Source of the DNA: JAKEGN01 sp964465665
GTDB taxonomy: Bacteria; Pseudomonadota; Gammaproteobacteria; Steroidobacterales; Woeseiaceae
Length of the DNA stretch: 14,543 bases
Assembly: GCA_964465665.1 (NCBI GenBank)
Contig: CAYXKM010000126.1
Span: forward strand, 1 to 14,543
Direction of reading: 5' to 3'
Notes under the pieces: generated by a model
Told to the model about the DNA's origin: nothing
Seen by the model: only the letters and a program-made list of their open reading frames with translations
The model's database searches: none
Shown here: positions 7,561 to 14,543 of the stretch, in pieces
Layout of the letters: each line of letters begins with the position of its first letter
Numbering within the stretch: position 1 is the first letter of the stretch
Program-made: the position numbers and the translations under genes

Positions 7561-8257
7561 GGTCCGGGATCTGCCAGCGGTCGAAGTACTCAGCTGTCGC
7601 AACGTCGTGCGCCGGTTTACGGACGCCAATTCGGTGCTCGAAGTGTTAAGCGGTGTCGATCTCAGCGTATCGGCAGCCGAGCGTGTCGCGATCGTCGGAA
7701 CCTCGGGCTCGGGCAAGACCACCCTGCTGCAGATCATGGGAGGGCTCGACGATCCGAGTTCCGGCGAGGTCATCGTCGGTGGCCACACGCTGGCAAATAC
7801 CAGCGAGGTGCAGAAAAGCGAGCTGCGCAACCGATACATCGGATTTGTGTATCAGTTTCATCACCTGCTCCCGGAATTCTCCGCGCAGGAAAACGTGGCG
7901 ATGCCGCTGCTGATTCGCCGTGAGCGCAAACAAAGCGCCATGCAACAGGCTGCGGTATTGCTCGACAGGGTCGGTCTCGGTCAGCGGCTCACGCACAAAC
8001 CGGGCGAGCTTTCCGGGGGTGAGCGCCAGCGTGCCGCGGTTGCACGCGCCCTGATAACACGACCGAGCCTGGTGCTGGCCGATGAGCCAACGGGAAACCT
8101 GGATGCAGGCAACGGAGAACACGTGTTGCAGCTGATGCTCGAGCTGAACCGCGAGCTGCAGACCAGCCTCGTGATCGTGACCCATGACAGATCGATAGCA
8201 GGTCGCATGGATCGGGTGCTGGTGCTGGAGAATGGCAGGCTCGCCGGCAACGCCTGA
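7553..8257 (+). CDS. lolD: Lipoprotein-releasing ABC transporter ATP-binding protein LolD
   Basis: LolD is the cytoplasmic ATPase of LolCDE and powers transfer of outer-membrane lipoproteins to LolA. The 234-residue protein has Walker A GTSGSGKT at 49-56, the Q-loop in VYQFHHLLPEF with Q101 (this stretch is typical of LolD), signature LSGGE at 153-157, Walker B LVLADEP at 173-179 with catalytic E178, D-loop GNLD at 181-184 and H-loop H211. All ATPase residues are intact. The start at 7553 overlaps lolC by 8 nt and has GGAGG 9 nt upstream, so the two are probably co-translated. The gene ends 3 nt from the stop of the convergent DUF2062 gene, leaving no room for a separate terminator. Confidence 0.97.
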   Translation: MNEVRDLPAVEVLSCRNVVRRFTDANSVLEVLSGVDLSVSAAERVAIVGTSGSGKTTLLQIMGGLDDPSSGEVIVGGHTLANTSEVQKSELRNRYIGFVYQFHHLLPEFSAQENVAMPLLIRRERKQSAMQQAAVLLDRVGLGQRLTHKPGELSGGERQRAAVARALITRPSLVLADEPTGNLDAGNGEHVLQLMLELNRELQTSLVIVTHDRSIAGRMDRVLVLENGRLAGNA

Positions 8258-8280
8258 AGATCACTTGCGTCGGCGGCGTT
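8249..8280. terminator. Weak inverted repeat at the lolD / DUF2062 junction
   Basis: AACGCC (8249-8254) and GGCGTT (8275-8280) are exact inverted repeats with a 20-nt loop, covering both stop codons of the convergent genes. GTT is followed by TGG and not by a T-run. It could help end transcription in both directions, but a 6-bp stem with a long loop is weak and may be chance. Confidence 0.2.
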
Positions 8281-8773
8281 TGGCCAGGTAATCCGCAATG
8301 GATGCCCGCCACAACAGGTCAAGCGCCACATAGCCGACGAAAGCGGCCAACGACCCGAGCAAAACACAACCGAGCACCATGGGCTGCCAGATGTGCAGAA
8401 ACTGGTTGCCCAGCCAGGACAGCGACAATTCGAATTCAATCGGCTGCGGCTCCAGGCCCAGCAACGCACGTCCCAGCCAATAAGCAGACAAAAACATGGG
8501 ACCCATCGTGAGCGGATTGCTGACGAACGTCGTTACCGTAGCGACAGCAACATTGACCCGCAACGGGATTGCCGCAAGCGCAGCGATCAATGGATGTCCC
8601 GGGATCGGCATAAATGCGACGAACAATCCGAGCGAGAAAGCGGGCACCACCGACCGCCGCCTGATACCCCACAGATCCGGGTCATGCAGCAGGTGGTTGA
8701 ACGGCTCGATGAACCACAGCCGGCCCAGGCGCTCTCTATTGAGGGCAAATTTGCGAAAAAAGCGCCTTGGCAT
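8261..8773 (-). CDS. DUF2062 family inner-membrane protein
   Basis: This 170-residue protein matches the DUF2062 pattern. It has a basic N-terminus (MPRRFFRKFA), the block IRRRSVVPAFSLGLFVAFMP at about 37-56 leading into a hydrophobic hairpin (45-100) with PIPGHPLIAALAAI, and the conserved TTFVSNPLTMGPMF at 81-94. A last membrane segment at about 132-154 is followed by a very basic tail KRRRRK. No biochemical function is established for the family. Members often lie beside lol or comEC genes in gammaproteobacteria, which suggests an envelope role by context only. It is the only minus-strand gene in this half of the window: its stop is 3 nt from that of lolD, and its start faces comEC across 83 bp. 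The ATG at 8773 has no obvious Shine-Dalgarno sequence. Confidence 0.92.
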   Translation of the reverse strand: MPRRFFRKFALNRERLGRLWFIEPFNHLLHDPDLWGIRRRSVVPAFSLGLFVAFMPIPGHPLIAALAAIPLRVNVAVATVTTFVSNPLTMGPMFLSAYWLGRALLGLEPQPIEFELSLSWLGNQFLHIWQPMVLGCVLLGSLAAFVGYVALDLLWRASIADYLAKRRRRK

Positions 8774-8795
8774 TGCTACGAATATCCGATTTCAT

Positions 8796-8811
8796 CGAGC
8801 CGAACGGCTCG
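8796..8811. repeat. 7-bp inverted repeat between DUF2062 gene and comEC
   Basis: CGAGCCG-AA-CGGCTCG is a perfect 7-bp inverted repeat with a 2-nt centre, in the 83-bp space between the divergent starts at 8773 and 8857. It could be an operator for a dimeric regulator acting on both genes. No convincing -10/-35 pair was found around it, so the role is open. Confidence 0.35.
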
Positions 8812-8856
8812 GGATGCTGGCGCGCATCATAACGAGAAACCGCAGGGAAGCGGAAC

Positions 8857-11160
8857 ATGTTGCGATTCACATTGTGTCTGCTTTGTGGTGTCTATGCGAT
8901 GCAGCAGGCGGAAAGCCTGCCATCCGCACCGTGGCTGCTGGCACTTGCTGCAATCACGACCGGAGTGCTCCTGATATCCCGACTCCGGCTCGCGGCGGCA
9001 TTTCTGCTCGGTTGCCTGCTCACCGCCGGCTCCGGACTCGCTGTAATCAGCGATCGACTCGATTCTCGGCTCGAGGGAGAGGTTACGGAATTCGCCGGAA
9101 CGATCGGTGATTTTCCGGTTCCCGCCGGCGCGGCCTTGCGCCTCATGGTCAAACCGCAGGGTCGCTTCGATCTGCCGTCGAGGATTCGTCTCAGTTGGTA
9201 CGAGCCAACGGATATGCCACGGCCAGGCGAGGTATGGCTGATCACCGCACGACTGCGCGCCCCGCGTGGCCTGGCCAATCCGCACGGATTCGACTACGAA
9301 GGATGGCTCCACCGCCAGCGCATCGGCGCGACCGGCTATGTCGTCGCAGCAACCAGGGCTCCGCATCAGCCCGGCGTCGGCAGTGTCACCGAACTGCGTC
9401 ATCATGTTTTGCAACGCATCAGGCTATTGCTGCCGGAGGATGCTGCACGTGCGGTCCTCCTCGCGATTACCATCGGTGCACGGCAGGAGATCAGTCGCGA
9501 ACAGTGGGACCGGTACGCCCGCACCGGAACCAGTCACCTGATGGCGATTTCCGGATTGCATATTGGCCTCGCGGCCGCAGGCCTGTTCCTGCTGGTGCGG
9601 ATCATTGCAGCGCCATTCGCCTGCGGCAGAAACATTCGCGATGTCGCGCTCATTGCAGCGGCTGCCGGTGCGACAGCCTACACGTTGATCTCCGGTCTTG
9701 CGGTACCTGCCCAACGTGCGCTGCTGATGGTGTTGCTGGTGGCCGCGGGGCTGCTGCTGCGACGGCAAAAGGACCCGCGCAGGGTCTTGTCCCTGGCCTG
9801 CCTCGCCGTGCTGCTGGCGGATCCAATGGCGGCGCTTGCGCCGGGGTTTCAGCTGTCTTTTCTTGCCGTGGCCATGCTGCTCTGGTCCGGGCGGCAACTG
9901 CCCACGGCCAAACCGCAACGCACACCCGGGCCGGCCGCACGGGGCATTGACGCGATATCGCGCCTGGCGCAAATACAGATGGTGCTGTTGTTCGGCCTGC
10001 TGCCCCTGACGGTACTCCACTTCAACCGCATCACCTGGCTTGCGCCGCTGGTCAACTTCGTGGCGGTGCCAATATTCAACCTCTGCACAGTGCCGCTCGT
10101 GCTGGCCGCCATCGTGCTCGACGGACCGATGCAATTTGCCGGCGATGCACTGCTGCGGCTTGCGCATGCCAGTGTCGTCTTCCTGCTGTGGCTGGTCGAT
10201 GCGGCCGCGAAGCTGCCGCACGCGGAGATTCGGACACTTGCGATGAATTCTCAGCTGCAGCTCCTGTTATGGGTGACGGCACTTTGGGCAGCGTTGCCAC
10301 CGGGATTTCCGGGACGTTACCTCGCCTGCATTGCCACGCTGTTCGTCGTCCTGCAGAAGCCGCCCGTGCCACCGGCGGATTGCGTCGACCTGCACGTACT
10401 CGACGTCGGCCAGGGATTATCCGTGGTTGCGCAAACGCACACACACGTCGCCGTGTTTGATGCCGGCCCGTCTTTTCGCAGTGGCGGCGATACCGCAACG
10501 CTGGTTCTCGTTCCGTTCCTGCGTTCTCTGGGTTTACGGCAGATCGACACGCTGATAGTCAGTCACTCCGACCTCGATCACGCCGGCGCGGTGCCTCAAC
10601 TGCTGGAACAAATGCCCGTGGCCCGCATCCTGTACGGTGAACCGCCGGCGATCGGGGAGGATCCCTCGAGCCTGCGGTCCCGCTGCGCCGCCGGGCAGTC
10701 CTGGCACTGGGACGGCATCGATTTCCGTATCCTGCACCCCGGATCGGCGGCAAATTCCACGGGTAACAACGCGTCGTGTGTGCTTGAAATCAGTGCCGCG
10801 ACGCAGCGCGCGCTTATTACGGGCGACATCGAAACACCCGTTGAGCGGCTGCTGCTTGCGCAGAATTCGCTCAGGCCGTCGCAAATCGTCGTGGTGCCGC
10901 ATCATGGCAGCCGCACGTCATCGTCGGTGGAATTCGTTGCAGCGCTGGGTGCCGAGCTGGCTATCGTATCCGCCGGTTTTGGCAATCGCTGGGGATTGCC
11001 GAAAGCTGAGGTGGTGGGCCGCTGGCAAGGTCAGGGCGCAAAAATGCTCTCGACGGCAACATCCGGTGCAATCAGTCGCAGACTTTGCGTGGATGGCAGG
11101 CAGGGGCCGGTGATCGAGGAGCGCCGTGCGCATCGACGCTACTGGCACGCGCCGCCTTGA
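8857..11160 (+). CDS. comEC: DNA internalization-related competence protein ComEC/Rec2
   Basis: ComEC is the inner-membrane channel that carries single-stranded DNA into the cytoplasm during natural transformation. The 767-residue protein has N-terminal membrane helices, a soluble DUF4131/OB-like part at about 65-165, the Competence domain at about 190-460 with TGTSHLMAISGLHIG near its start and many membrane helices, and a C-terminal metallo-beta-lactamase-like domain from about 508 (LDVGQGLS). The metal-binding motif HSDLDH lies at 570-575 and PHHGS at 681-685, as expected for an intact nuclease-type domain. AGGGA 8 nt before the ATG at 8857 supports the start. It is not overlapped by the downstream exbB (80-nt gap). 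comEC occurs in many bacteria not known to be competent, so transformation ability cannot be claimed from this gene alone. Confidence 0.96.
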   Translation: MLRFTLCLLCGVYAMQQAESLPSAPWLLALAAITTGVLLISRLRLAAAFLLGCLLTAGSGLAVISDRLDSRLEGEVTEFAGTIGDFPVPAGAALRLMVKPQGRFDLPSRIRLSWYEPTDMPRPGEVWLITARLRAPRGLANPHGFDYEGWLHRQRIGATGYVVAATRAPHQPGVGSVTELRHHVLQRIRLLLPEDAARAVLLAITIGARQEISREQWDRYARTGTSHLMAISGLHIGLAAAGLFLLVRIIAAPFACGRNIRDVALIAAAAGATAYTLISGLAVPAQRALLMVLLVAAGLLLRRQKDPRRVLSLACLAVLLADPMAALAPGFQLSFLAVAMLLWSGRQLPTAKPQRTPGPAARGIDAISRLAQIQMVLLFGLLPLTVLHFNRITWLAPLVNFVAVPIFNLCTVPLVLAAIVLDGPMQFAGDALLRLAHASVVFLLWLVDAAAKLPHAEIRTLAMNSQLQLLLWVTALWAALPPGFPGRYLACIATLFVVLQKPPVPPADCVDLHVLDVGQGLSVVAQTHTHVAVFDAGPSFRSGGDTATLVLVPFLRSLGLRQIDTLIVSHSDLDHAGAVPQLLEQMPVARILYGEPPAIGEDPSSLRSRCAAGQSWHWDGIDFRILHPGSAANSTGNNASCVLEISAATQRALITGDIETPVERLLLAQNSLRPSQIVVVPHHGSRTSSSVEFVAALGAELAIVSAGFGNRWGLPKAEVVGRWQGQGAKMLSTATSGAISRRLCVDGRQGPVIEERRAHRRYWHAPP

Positions 11161-11168
11161 TGCGTGCC
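11144..11168 (+). repeat. Hairpin spanning the comEC stop codon
   Basis: GGCACGC (11144-11150) and GCGTGCC (11162-11168) are perfect 7-bp inverted repeats with an 11-nt loop containing the comEC TGA. The only T-run (TTTTT, 11193-11197) begins 25 nt later, too far for a standard intrinsic terminator. It may protect or separate the comEC message from exbB. An alternative pairing, CTGGCA (11142-11147) with TGCCAG (11169-11174), also exists. Confidence 0.3.
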
Positions 11169-11228
11169 TGCCAGGAAGCCATGACGCGGGAATTTTTGTG
11201 CCGGTCACTGTATATTTCGATTTTCCTC

Positions 11229-11232
11229 AGGA
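11229..11232 (+). promoter_or_regulatory. Ribosome binding site of exbB
   Basis: AGGA lies 8 nt before the ATG at 11241. It supports this start over the ATGs at 11085 (inside comEC) and 11181, which would add an N-terminus not seen in ExbB-like proteins. Confidence 0.55.
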
Positions 11233-11240
11233 TCGGGTCT

Positions 11241-11867
11241 ATGGTCGAAATCGTCAAAGCGGGCGGCTGGTTGATGGCGCCAATCATTCTCTGCGCCATT
11301 ATCGCGATGGGGATCATGCTTGAACGATTCTGGACTTTGCAGCAGAAACGCGTATTGCCGGAAGACCTCACCAGCAAGGTATGGGGCTGGGTGAAGAAAG
11401 ACGCACTCGACCAGCGGCAGATCCAGACGCTGCACCAGGGCTCGCCGCTCGGACAGATACTGGCCGCGGGCCTCATCAATCGTGACCAGGACCGCGCGGT
11501 CATGAAAGACAGCATCGAGGACACGGGCCGGCATGTGGTGCATGAGCTCGAGCGTTACCTGGACACTCTTGGCACTATAGCCGCCATCTCACCGCTGCTC
11601 GGTTTGCTCGGGACCGTGATCGGCATGGTCAAGGTCTTTTCTGCCATCACCACCCACGGCGTCGGCAACCCGACCGTGTTGGCAGGAGGCATAGCCGAAG
11701 CATTGATCACGACGGCCGCGGGGCTGACCGTCGCCATTCCGGCGCTGATCGGCTACCGCTATTACCGGAACCGCGTGGACACCCTGGTCGTCGACATGGA
11801 GAAAGAAGCGATCAAGCTGGTCGAGGCATTGCACCGGCGCAATGCGGCCACTGGCGCCGACGAATGA
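11241..11867 (+). CDS. exbB: MotA/TolQ/ExbB family proton channel protein
   Basis: ExbB-type proteins form the inner-membrane pentamer that, with ExbD, turns proton flow into mechanical work on the envelope. From the ATG at 11241 the protein has 208 residues. It starts MVEIVKAGGWLMAPIILCAI with TM1 at about 10-28 and the ERFW segment after it, a cytoplasmic loop, then TM2 at about 108-128 (AISPLLGLLGTVIGMVKVF) and TM3 at about 145-170 (GGIAEALITTAAGLTVAIPALIGY). The GLLGTVIGM and TAAGLTVAIPA blocks are the proton-channel signature. The gene follows comEC by 80 nt and overlaps exbD by 4 nt. No tonB, tolA or transducer gene is in the window, so the partner and cargo are unknown. As I recall, a similar pair stands next to lpxK in Pseudomonas. 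Confidence 0.93.
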   Translation: MVEIVKAGGWLMAPIILCAIIAMGIMLERFWTLQQKRVLPEDLTSKVWGWVKKDALDQRQIQTLHQGSPLGQILAAGLINRDQDRAVMKDSIEDTGRHVVHELERYLDTLGTIAAISPLLGLLGTVIGMVKVFSAITTHGVGNPTVLAGGIAEALITTAAGLTVAIPALIGYRYYRNRVDTLVVDMEKEAIKLVEALHRRNAATGADE

Positions 11868-12289
11868 AACTCAACCTGCGGCCGCGTGCCGAGCCGGAAG
11901 TGAACCTTACGTCGTTGATTGACGTCGTTCTGCTGTTGCTGATTTTCTTCATGGTCTCGACGAGCTTCGTCAAGCAGTCGCAGATTTCCATTCGTCTGCC
12001 GGAAGCGCAGAACACACCGGAGGTGGAAGAGATACCGGACCAGATCGAGATCATGATCACGGAGCAGGGTACGTACCTCGTCAATGGCCGCGAACTGGTC
12101 AACAACCGGCCGGAGACCATTCGCAATGCCCTGCAGAAAGTCTCCGGCGGCAATACACAGTTGCCGCTGACCATCAGCGCAGACGCCAATGCGCGCCACC
12201 AGTACGTGGTGACCGCCATGGATGTAGCAGGCAAACTGGGATTCGTGCAGATCAGCATCGCAACCGTCAACGATCCTGCCTCTCCGTGA
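11864..12289 (+). CDS. exbD: ExbD/TolR family biopolymer transport protein
   Basis: This 141-residue partner of ExbB has a short cytoplasmic start (MKLNLRPRAEPEVNLTS), one membrane helix at about 18-36, and a periplasmic domain of about 100 residues. Aspartate 20 in LTSLIDVVLLLLIFFM is the conserved protonatable residue of the family (equivalent to D25 of E. coli ExbD and D23 of TolR), so the protein should be active in proton coupling. The periplasmic part (IEIMITEQGTYLVNGREL and PLTISADANARHQYVVTAMD) is a normal ExbD/TolR domain. Start and stop overlap the neighbours by 4 nt each (ATGA with exbB, GTGA with msbA), suggesting coupled translation through exbB-exbD-msbA. Confidence 0.93.
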   Translation: MKLNLRPRAEPEVNLTSLIDVVLLLLIFFMVSTSFVKQSQISIRLPEAQNTPEVEEIPDQIEIMITEQGTYLVNGRELVNNRPETIRNALQKVSGGNTQLPLTISADANARHQYVVTAMDVAGKLGFVQISIATVNDPASP

Positions 12290-14055
12290 GCGTGCGAATC
12301 GATCCGCAGGTCATCAAGGTCTACGGCCGCCTTTGGCGGTACGTCATACCTTACCGTTTCATCGGATTTATCGCCGTGCTTGGCATGGTGGCGTCGTCGC
12401 TCGTGGAAGGCGTGCTGGTCTGGATGCTGGAGCCGATGACGGATGAAGCGCTGGTCGCGCATAATCTCGAAACGGCGCAATGGCTTCCAATTGCTTTCGT
12501 CGGCGTGTTCATCATCCGCGGAGTGGCCGGTTTTGCGACAGAGGCTTCGCTCGGATGGATCGGACGCGGTGTCATCAGTTCCCTGCGACGCGATGTTTTC
12601 AGGAAGTTCCTGACCCTGCCATCGCGTTTCATAGAACAGAATTCAACCGGTCCGCTGCTGTCGCGCATGACCTACAACGTGGAGATGATTTCGGAATCGG
12701 TAACCCACGTGGTTACGACTTTGATCAGGGACGTCCTGACCATCTTCGCCGCCGCGGCCGTCATGTTGTATCAAAGTCCGCGTCTCACGGTGCTCGTTGC
12801 CATAGTCTTTCCGCTGATTGCGCTCATGATTCGCGCACTGGCCAAAGCCTTTCGCCGTTACAGCAGCCGTATACAGGATTCCGTCGGTGAGGTGACCCAG
12901 GTTACCGAGGAAGTCCTGTCAGGTCATCGCGTGGTCAAGATTTTCGGCGGTTACGCCTACGAAACAGAGCGCATGTTCGATGCCGACGAAAAGAATCGTC
13001 AGCAACATCTGAAACTGGTTCGGGCCCGTTCGTTTGGTACCGCCCTGACCCAGGTCATCTTCGGATTCAGTGTTGCGCTGGTCATTTATTTCGCCGGCGT
13101 CGAGTCGATGGAAAACAAGCTGAGCCCTGGCAAGTTCATTTCCTTTTTCAGCGCCATGATGCTCATGTTGCAGCCTTTGCGCCGAATCACGAACCTGAAT
13201 GCTGTCATTCAGCGCGGAATTGCGGCAGGGGACAGCCTGTTTCGCATCATGGACGAACCGGACGAGGTCGATTCCGGCAGCGTGGAACGTGACAAAGTGC
13301 GAGGCGCCGTGGAATTCCGCAATGTCCGGTTCTCCTACGGCGACAATGGAACACAGATCATCGATGACCTGTCGGTGTCGGTCGAAGCGGGTAAGTCACT
13401 GGCGATCGTCGGGCATTCAGGCAGCGGCAAGTCGACTCTGGTCGGACTCCTGCCGAGGTTTTACGACATCGACAGCGGTGAAATACTTCTGGATGGCATT
13501 CCAATCCGCGATTACAAACTGTCGAGCCTGCGCGCTCATATCAGCCTGGTCAGCCAGGACGTCGTCCTGTTCAATGACACCATCGCCAATAATCTCGCCT
13601 ACGGATCGCTGCGGCAGGCTTCGCAGGCCGATGTACTCCTGGCCGCGGAGGCAGCGCACATTATCGAGTTCGTCAGGGACCTGCCGAACGGCCTGGATAC
13701 GATTGTCGGTGAGCGCGGAGTTTTGCTTTCCGGCGGACAACGGCAGCGGATCGCAATCGGCAGGGCGCTCCTTAAGGATGCGCCGGTCCTGATACTCGAC
13801 GAAGCGACCTCTGCGCTCGACAGCAAGTCGGAGCGGCATATAAAGGATGCACTCGGCACGCTGATGCAGAACCGTACTACGCTCGTTATCGCGCATCGCC
13901 TCTCAACCGTCGAGAACGCCGACCGGATCATCGTGCTCGACCACGGGCGTATCGTCGAGTCGGGTACACATGCGGAGCTGCTTGCGCTCGATGGGCATTA
14001 CGCGGGTCTTTATCGTATGCAGTTCAACGACGAAGCAAACACGAACGGCGCCTGA
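12286..14055 (+). CDS. msbA: Lipid A export ABC transporter MsbA (permease and ATP-binding protein)
   Basis: MsbA flips lipid A-core from the inner to the outer leaflet of the inner membrane. The 589-residue half-transporter has six membrane helices in the first 310 residues and a C-terminal ATPase with Walker A GHSGSGKST at 376-384, the Q-loop in SLVSQDVVLFNDT, signature LSGGQ at 481-485, Walker B LILDEATSALD with D505 and E506, and H-loop H537. The sequence AYGSLRQAS and GERGVLLSGGQRQRIAIGRALLKDAPVLILDEATSALD agree with MsbA, and the length is close to E. coli MsbA (582). The start is GTG at 12286, overlapping the exbD stop; a GTG at 12292 is an alternative. No Shine-Dalgarno sequence is seen, so coupling to exbD is likely. 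lpxK directly downstream supports MsbA over other ABC exporters. Confidence 0.95.
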   Translation: MSVRIDPQVIKVYGRLWRYVIPYRFIGFIAVLGMVASSLVEGVLVWMLEPMTDEALVAHNLETAQWLPIAFVGVFIIRGVAGFATEASLGWIGRGVISSLRRDVFRKFLTLPSRFIEQNSTGPLLSRMTYNVEMISESVTHVVTTLIRDVLTIFAAAAVMLYQSPRLTVLVAIVFPLIALMIRALAKAFRRYSSRIQDSVGEVTQVTEEVLSGHRVVKIFGGYAYETERMFDADEKNRQQHLKLVRARSFGTALTQVIFGFSVALVIYFAGVESMENKLSPGKFISFFSAMMLMLQPLRRITNLNAVIQRGIAAGDSLFRIMDEPDEVDSGSVERDKVRGAVEFRNVRFSYGDNGTQIIDDLSVSVEAGKSLAIVGHSGSGKSTLVGLLPRFYDIDSGEILLDGIPIRDYKLSSLRAHISLVSQDVVLFNDTIANNLAYGSLRQASQADVLLAAEAAHIIEFVRDLPNGLDTIVGERGVLLSGGQRQRIAIGRALLKDAPVLILDEATSALDSKSERHIKDALGTLMQNRTTLVIAHRLSTVENADRIIVLDHGRIVESGTHAELLALDGHYAGLYRMQFNDEANTNGA

Positions 14056-14065
14056 CCGGTCACGT

Positions 14066-14543
14066 ATGGTGCGACAGAACACTCACGAGAAGGACTGGCT
14101 GCAGAAACTGTGGTACGGCAAATCGGCCTGGCGTTATCTGCTGCTGCCGTTCAGCGTCGTGTTTGCTGCCGTGGTTTCACTGCGCCGCGACCTGTATCGG
14201 CGCGGCGTACTGAGGTCGTACAGAGTGGCCGTGCCTGTGGTTGTCGTCGGCAACATCACGGTCGGCGGTACCGGAAAAACGCCCATCACGATATGGCTGG
14301 CACACGAGCTTAAAGTGCGCGGCCACAAACCAGGCATCGTGAGCCGTGGTTACGGGGGCAATGCCGGTGTCAAACCGGTGGAGGTTACGGCGTCAAGCAA
14401 CCCGGCACAGGTCGGAGACGAAGCCATCCTCATTGCCGCGCGCAGCCGTTGCCCTGTCTTCGTGCATCCGGATCGCGTTGCCGCCGCCGAGGCAGCAATG
14501 GCTGCCGGGTCCGACATCATCATTGCCGATGACGGACTGCAGC
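14066..14543 (+). CDS. lpxK: Tetraacyldisaccharide 4'-kinase LpxK (partial, cut by right edge)
   Basis: LpxK phosphorylates the 4' position of the tetraacyldisaccharide lipid A precursor to make lipid IVA, at the cytoplasmic face of the inner membrane. The frame from ATG 14066 is open to the end of the window and gives 159 residues. It shows an N-terminal amphipathic/membrane segment (WLQKLWYGKSAWRYLLLPFS), the P-loop GNITVGGTGKTP at 62-73, SRGYGG shortly after, VGDEA, HPDRV, and DDGLQ at the very end, where the family motif DDGxQH is cut just before the histidine. It begins 10 nt after the msbA stop, the usual msbA-lpxK pairing. No clear ribosome binding site is visible. The C-terminal half lies outside the window. 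Confidence 0.95.
   Translation, partial: MVRQNTHEKDWLQKLWYGKSAWRYLLLPFSVVFAAVVSLRRDLYRRGVLRSYRVAVPVVVVGNITVGGTGKTPITIWLAHELKVRGHKPGIVSRGYGGNAGVKPVEVTASSNPAQVGDEAILIAARSRCPVFVHPDRVAAAEAAMAAGSDIIIADDGLQ

Noticed and set aside
9424..10221. 265-residue minus-strand open frame opposite comEC
   Set aside because: Low-complexity Q/H/R-rich antisense translation of membrane helices; comEC in the other strand is unambiguous.
11085..11240. 52-residue N-terminal extension of exbB
   Set aside because: It overlaps the comEC 3' end and is not ExbB-like; ATG 11241 has AGGA at 8 nt and a normal family start.
1..14543. Possible new defence, mobile or biosynthetic system
   Set aside because: Every full-length gene except the DUF2062 and small exported proteins belongs to a well-known conserved family in a conserved context; no integrase, transposase, repeat array or unusual composition was seen.

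Overview
The window is a compact, roughly 60% GC stretch of gammaproteobacterial chromosome. Almost all of it is coding, and it carries conserved envelope-biogenesis and housekeeping genes. The Lol transporter, ComEC, ExbB/ExbD, MsbA and LpxK appear in one cluster. As I recall it, this resembles the Pseudomonas aeruginosa PA2981-PA2988 region (lolCDE, comEC-like, exbBD-like, lpxK), here with msbA inserted before lpxK and with mfd close by. A non-enteric gammaproteobacterium (Pseudomonas/Xanthomonas/Chromatiales-like or a marine relative) fits best; I cannot name the genus. I see no tRNA, rRNA, insertion sequence, phage gene or CRISPR array, and no obvious sign of transfer.

Left arm (1-4920, mostly minus strand). 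A short plus-strand reading frame enters from the left edge and stops at 114. Converging on it is a minus-strand unit read as a small exported BamE/SmpA-like protein (4884-4606), then mfd (transcription-repair coupling factor, 4494-973), then csiV (exported peptidoglycan-binding protein, 976-143). mfd and csiV overlap by 4 nt (ATGA). The small gene has a good extended -10 promoter and a GGAGG ribosome binding site. mfd may have its own extended -10 promoter.

Centre (4921-8257, plus strand). Two tandem LolC/LolE-family permeases and the ATPase LolD form the lipoprotein-releasing ABC transporter of the inner membrane. The second permease carries the TPxGxxPR loop typical of the LolC 'Hook' that receives LolA. 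The first lacks it and looks LolE-like, so the inferred order is lolE-lolC-lolD. lolC and lolD overlap by 8 nt.

Right arm (8258-14543). A single minus-strand DUF2062 membrane protein gene ends 3 nt from the end of lolD and is divergent from comEC, with a 7-bp inverted repeat between the two starts. comEC (DNA-uptake channel with a metallo-beta-lactamase-like domain) is followed 80 nt later by exbB-exbD-msbA-lpxK. exbB/exbD and exbD/msbA each overlap by 4 nt, and lpxK starts 10 nt after msbA and runs off the right edge. MsbA flips lipid A-core across the inner membrane and LpxK phosphorylates the lipid A precursor. ExbB/ExbD form a proton-driven motor whose partner is not visible here.

No intergenic region exceeds about 165 bp. 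I found no convincing new defence, mobile or regulatory system. The points worth a second look are the permease assignment, the partnerless ExbBD pair beside lipid A genes, start-site and promoter questions for mfd and lolE, and a few inverted repeats.
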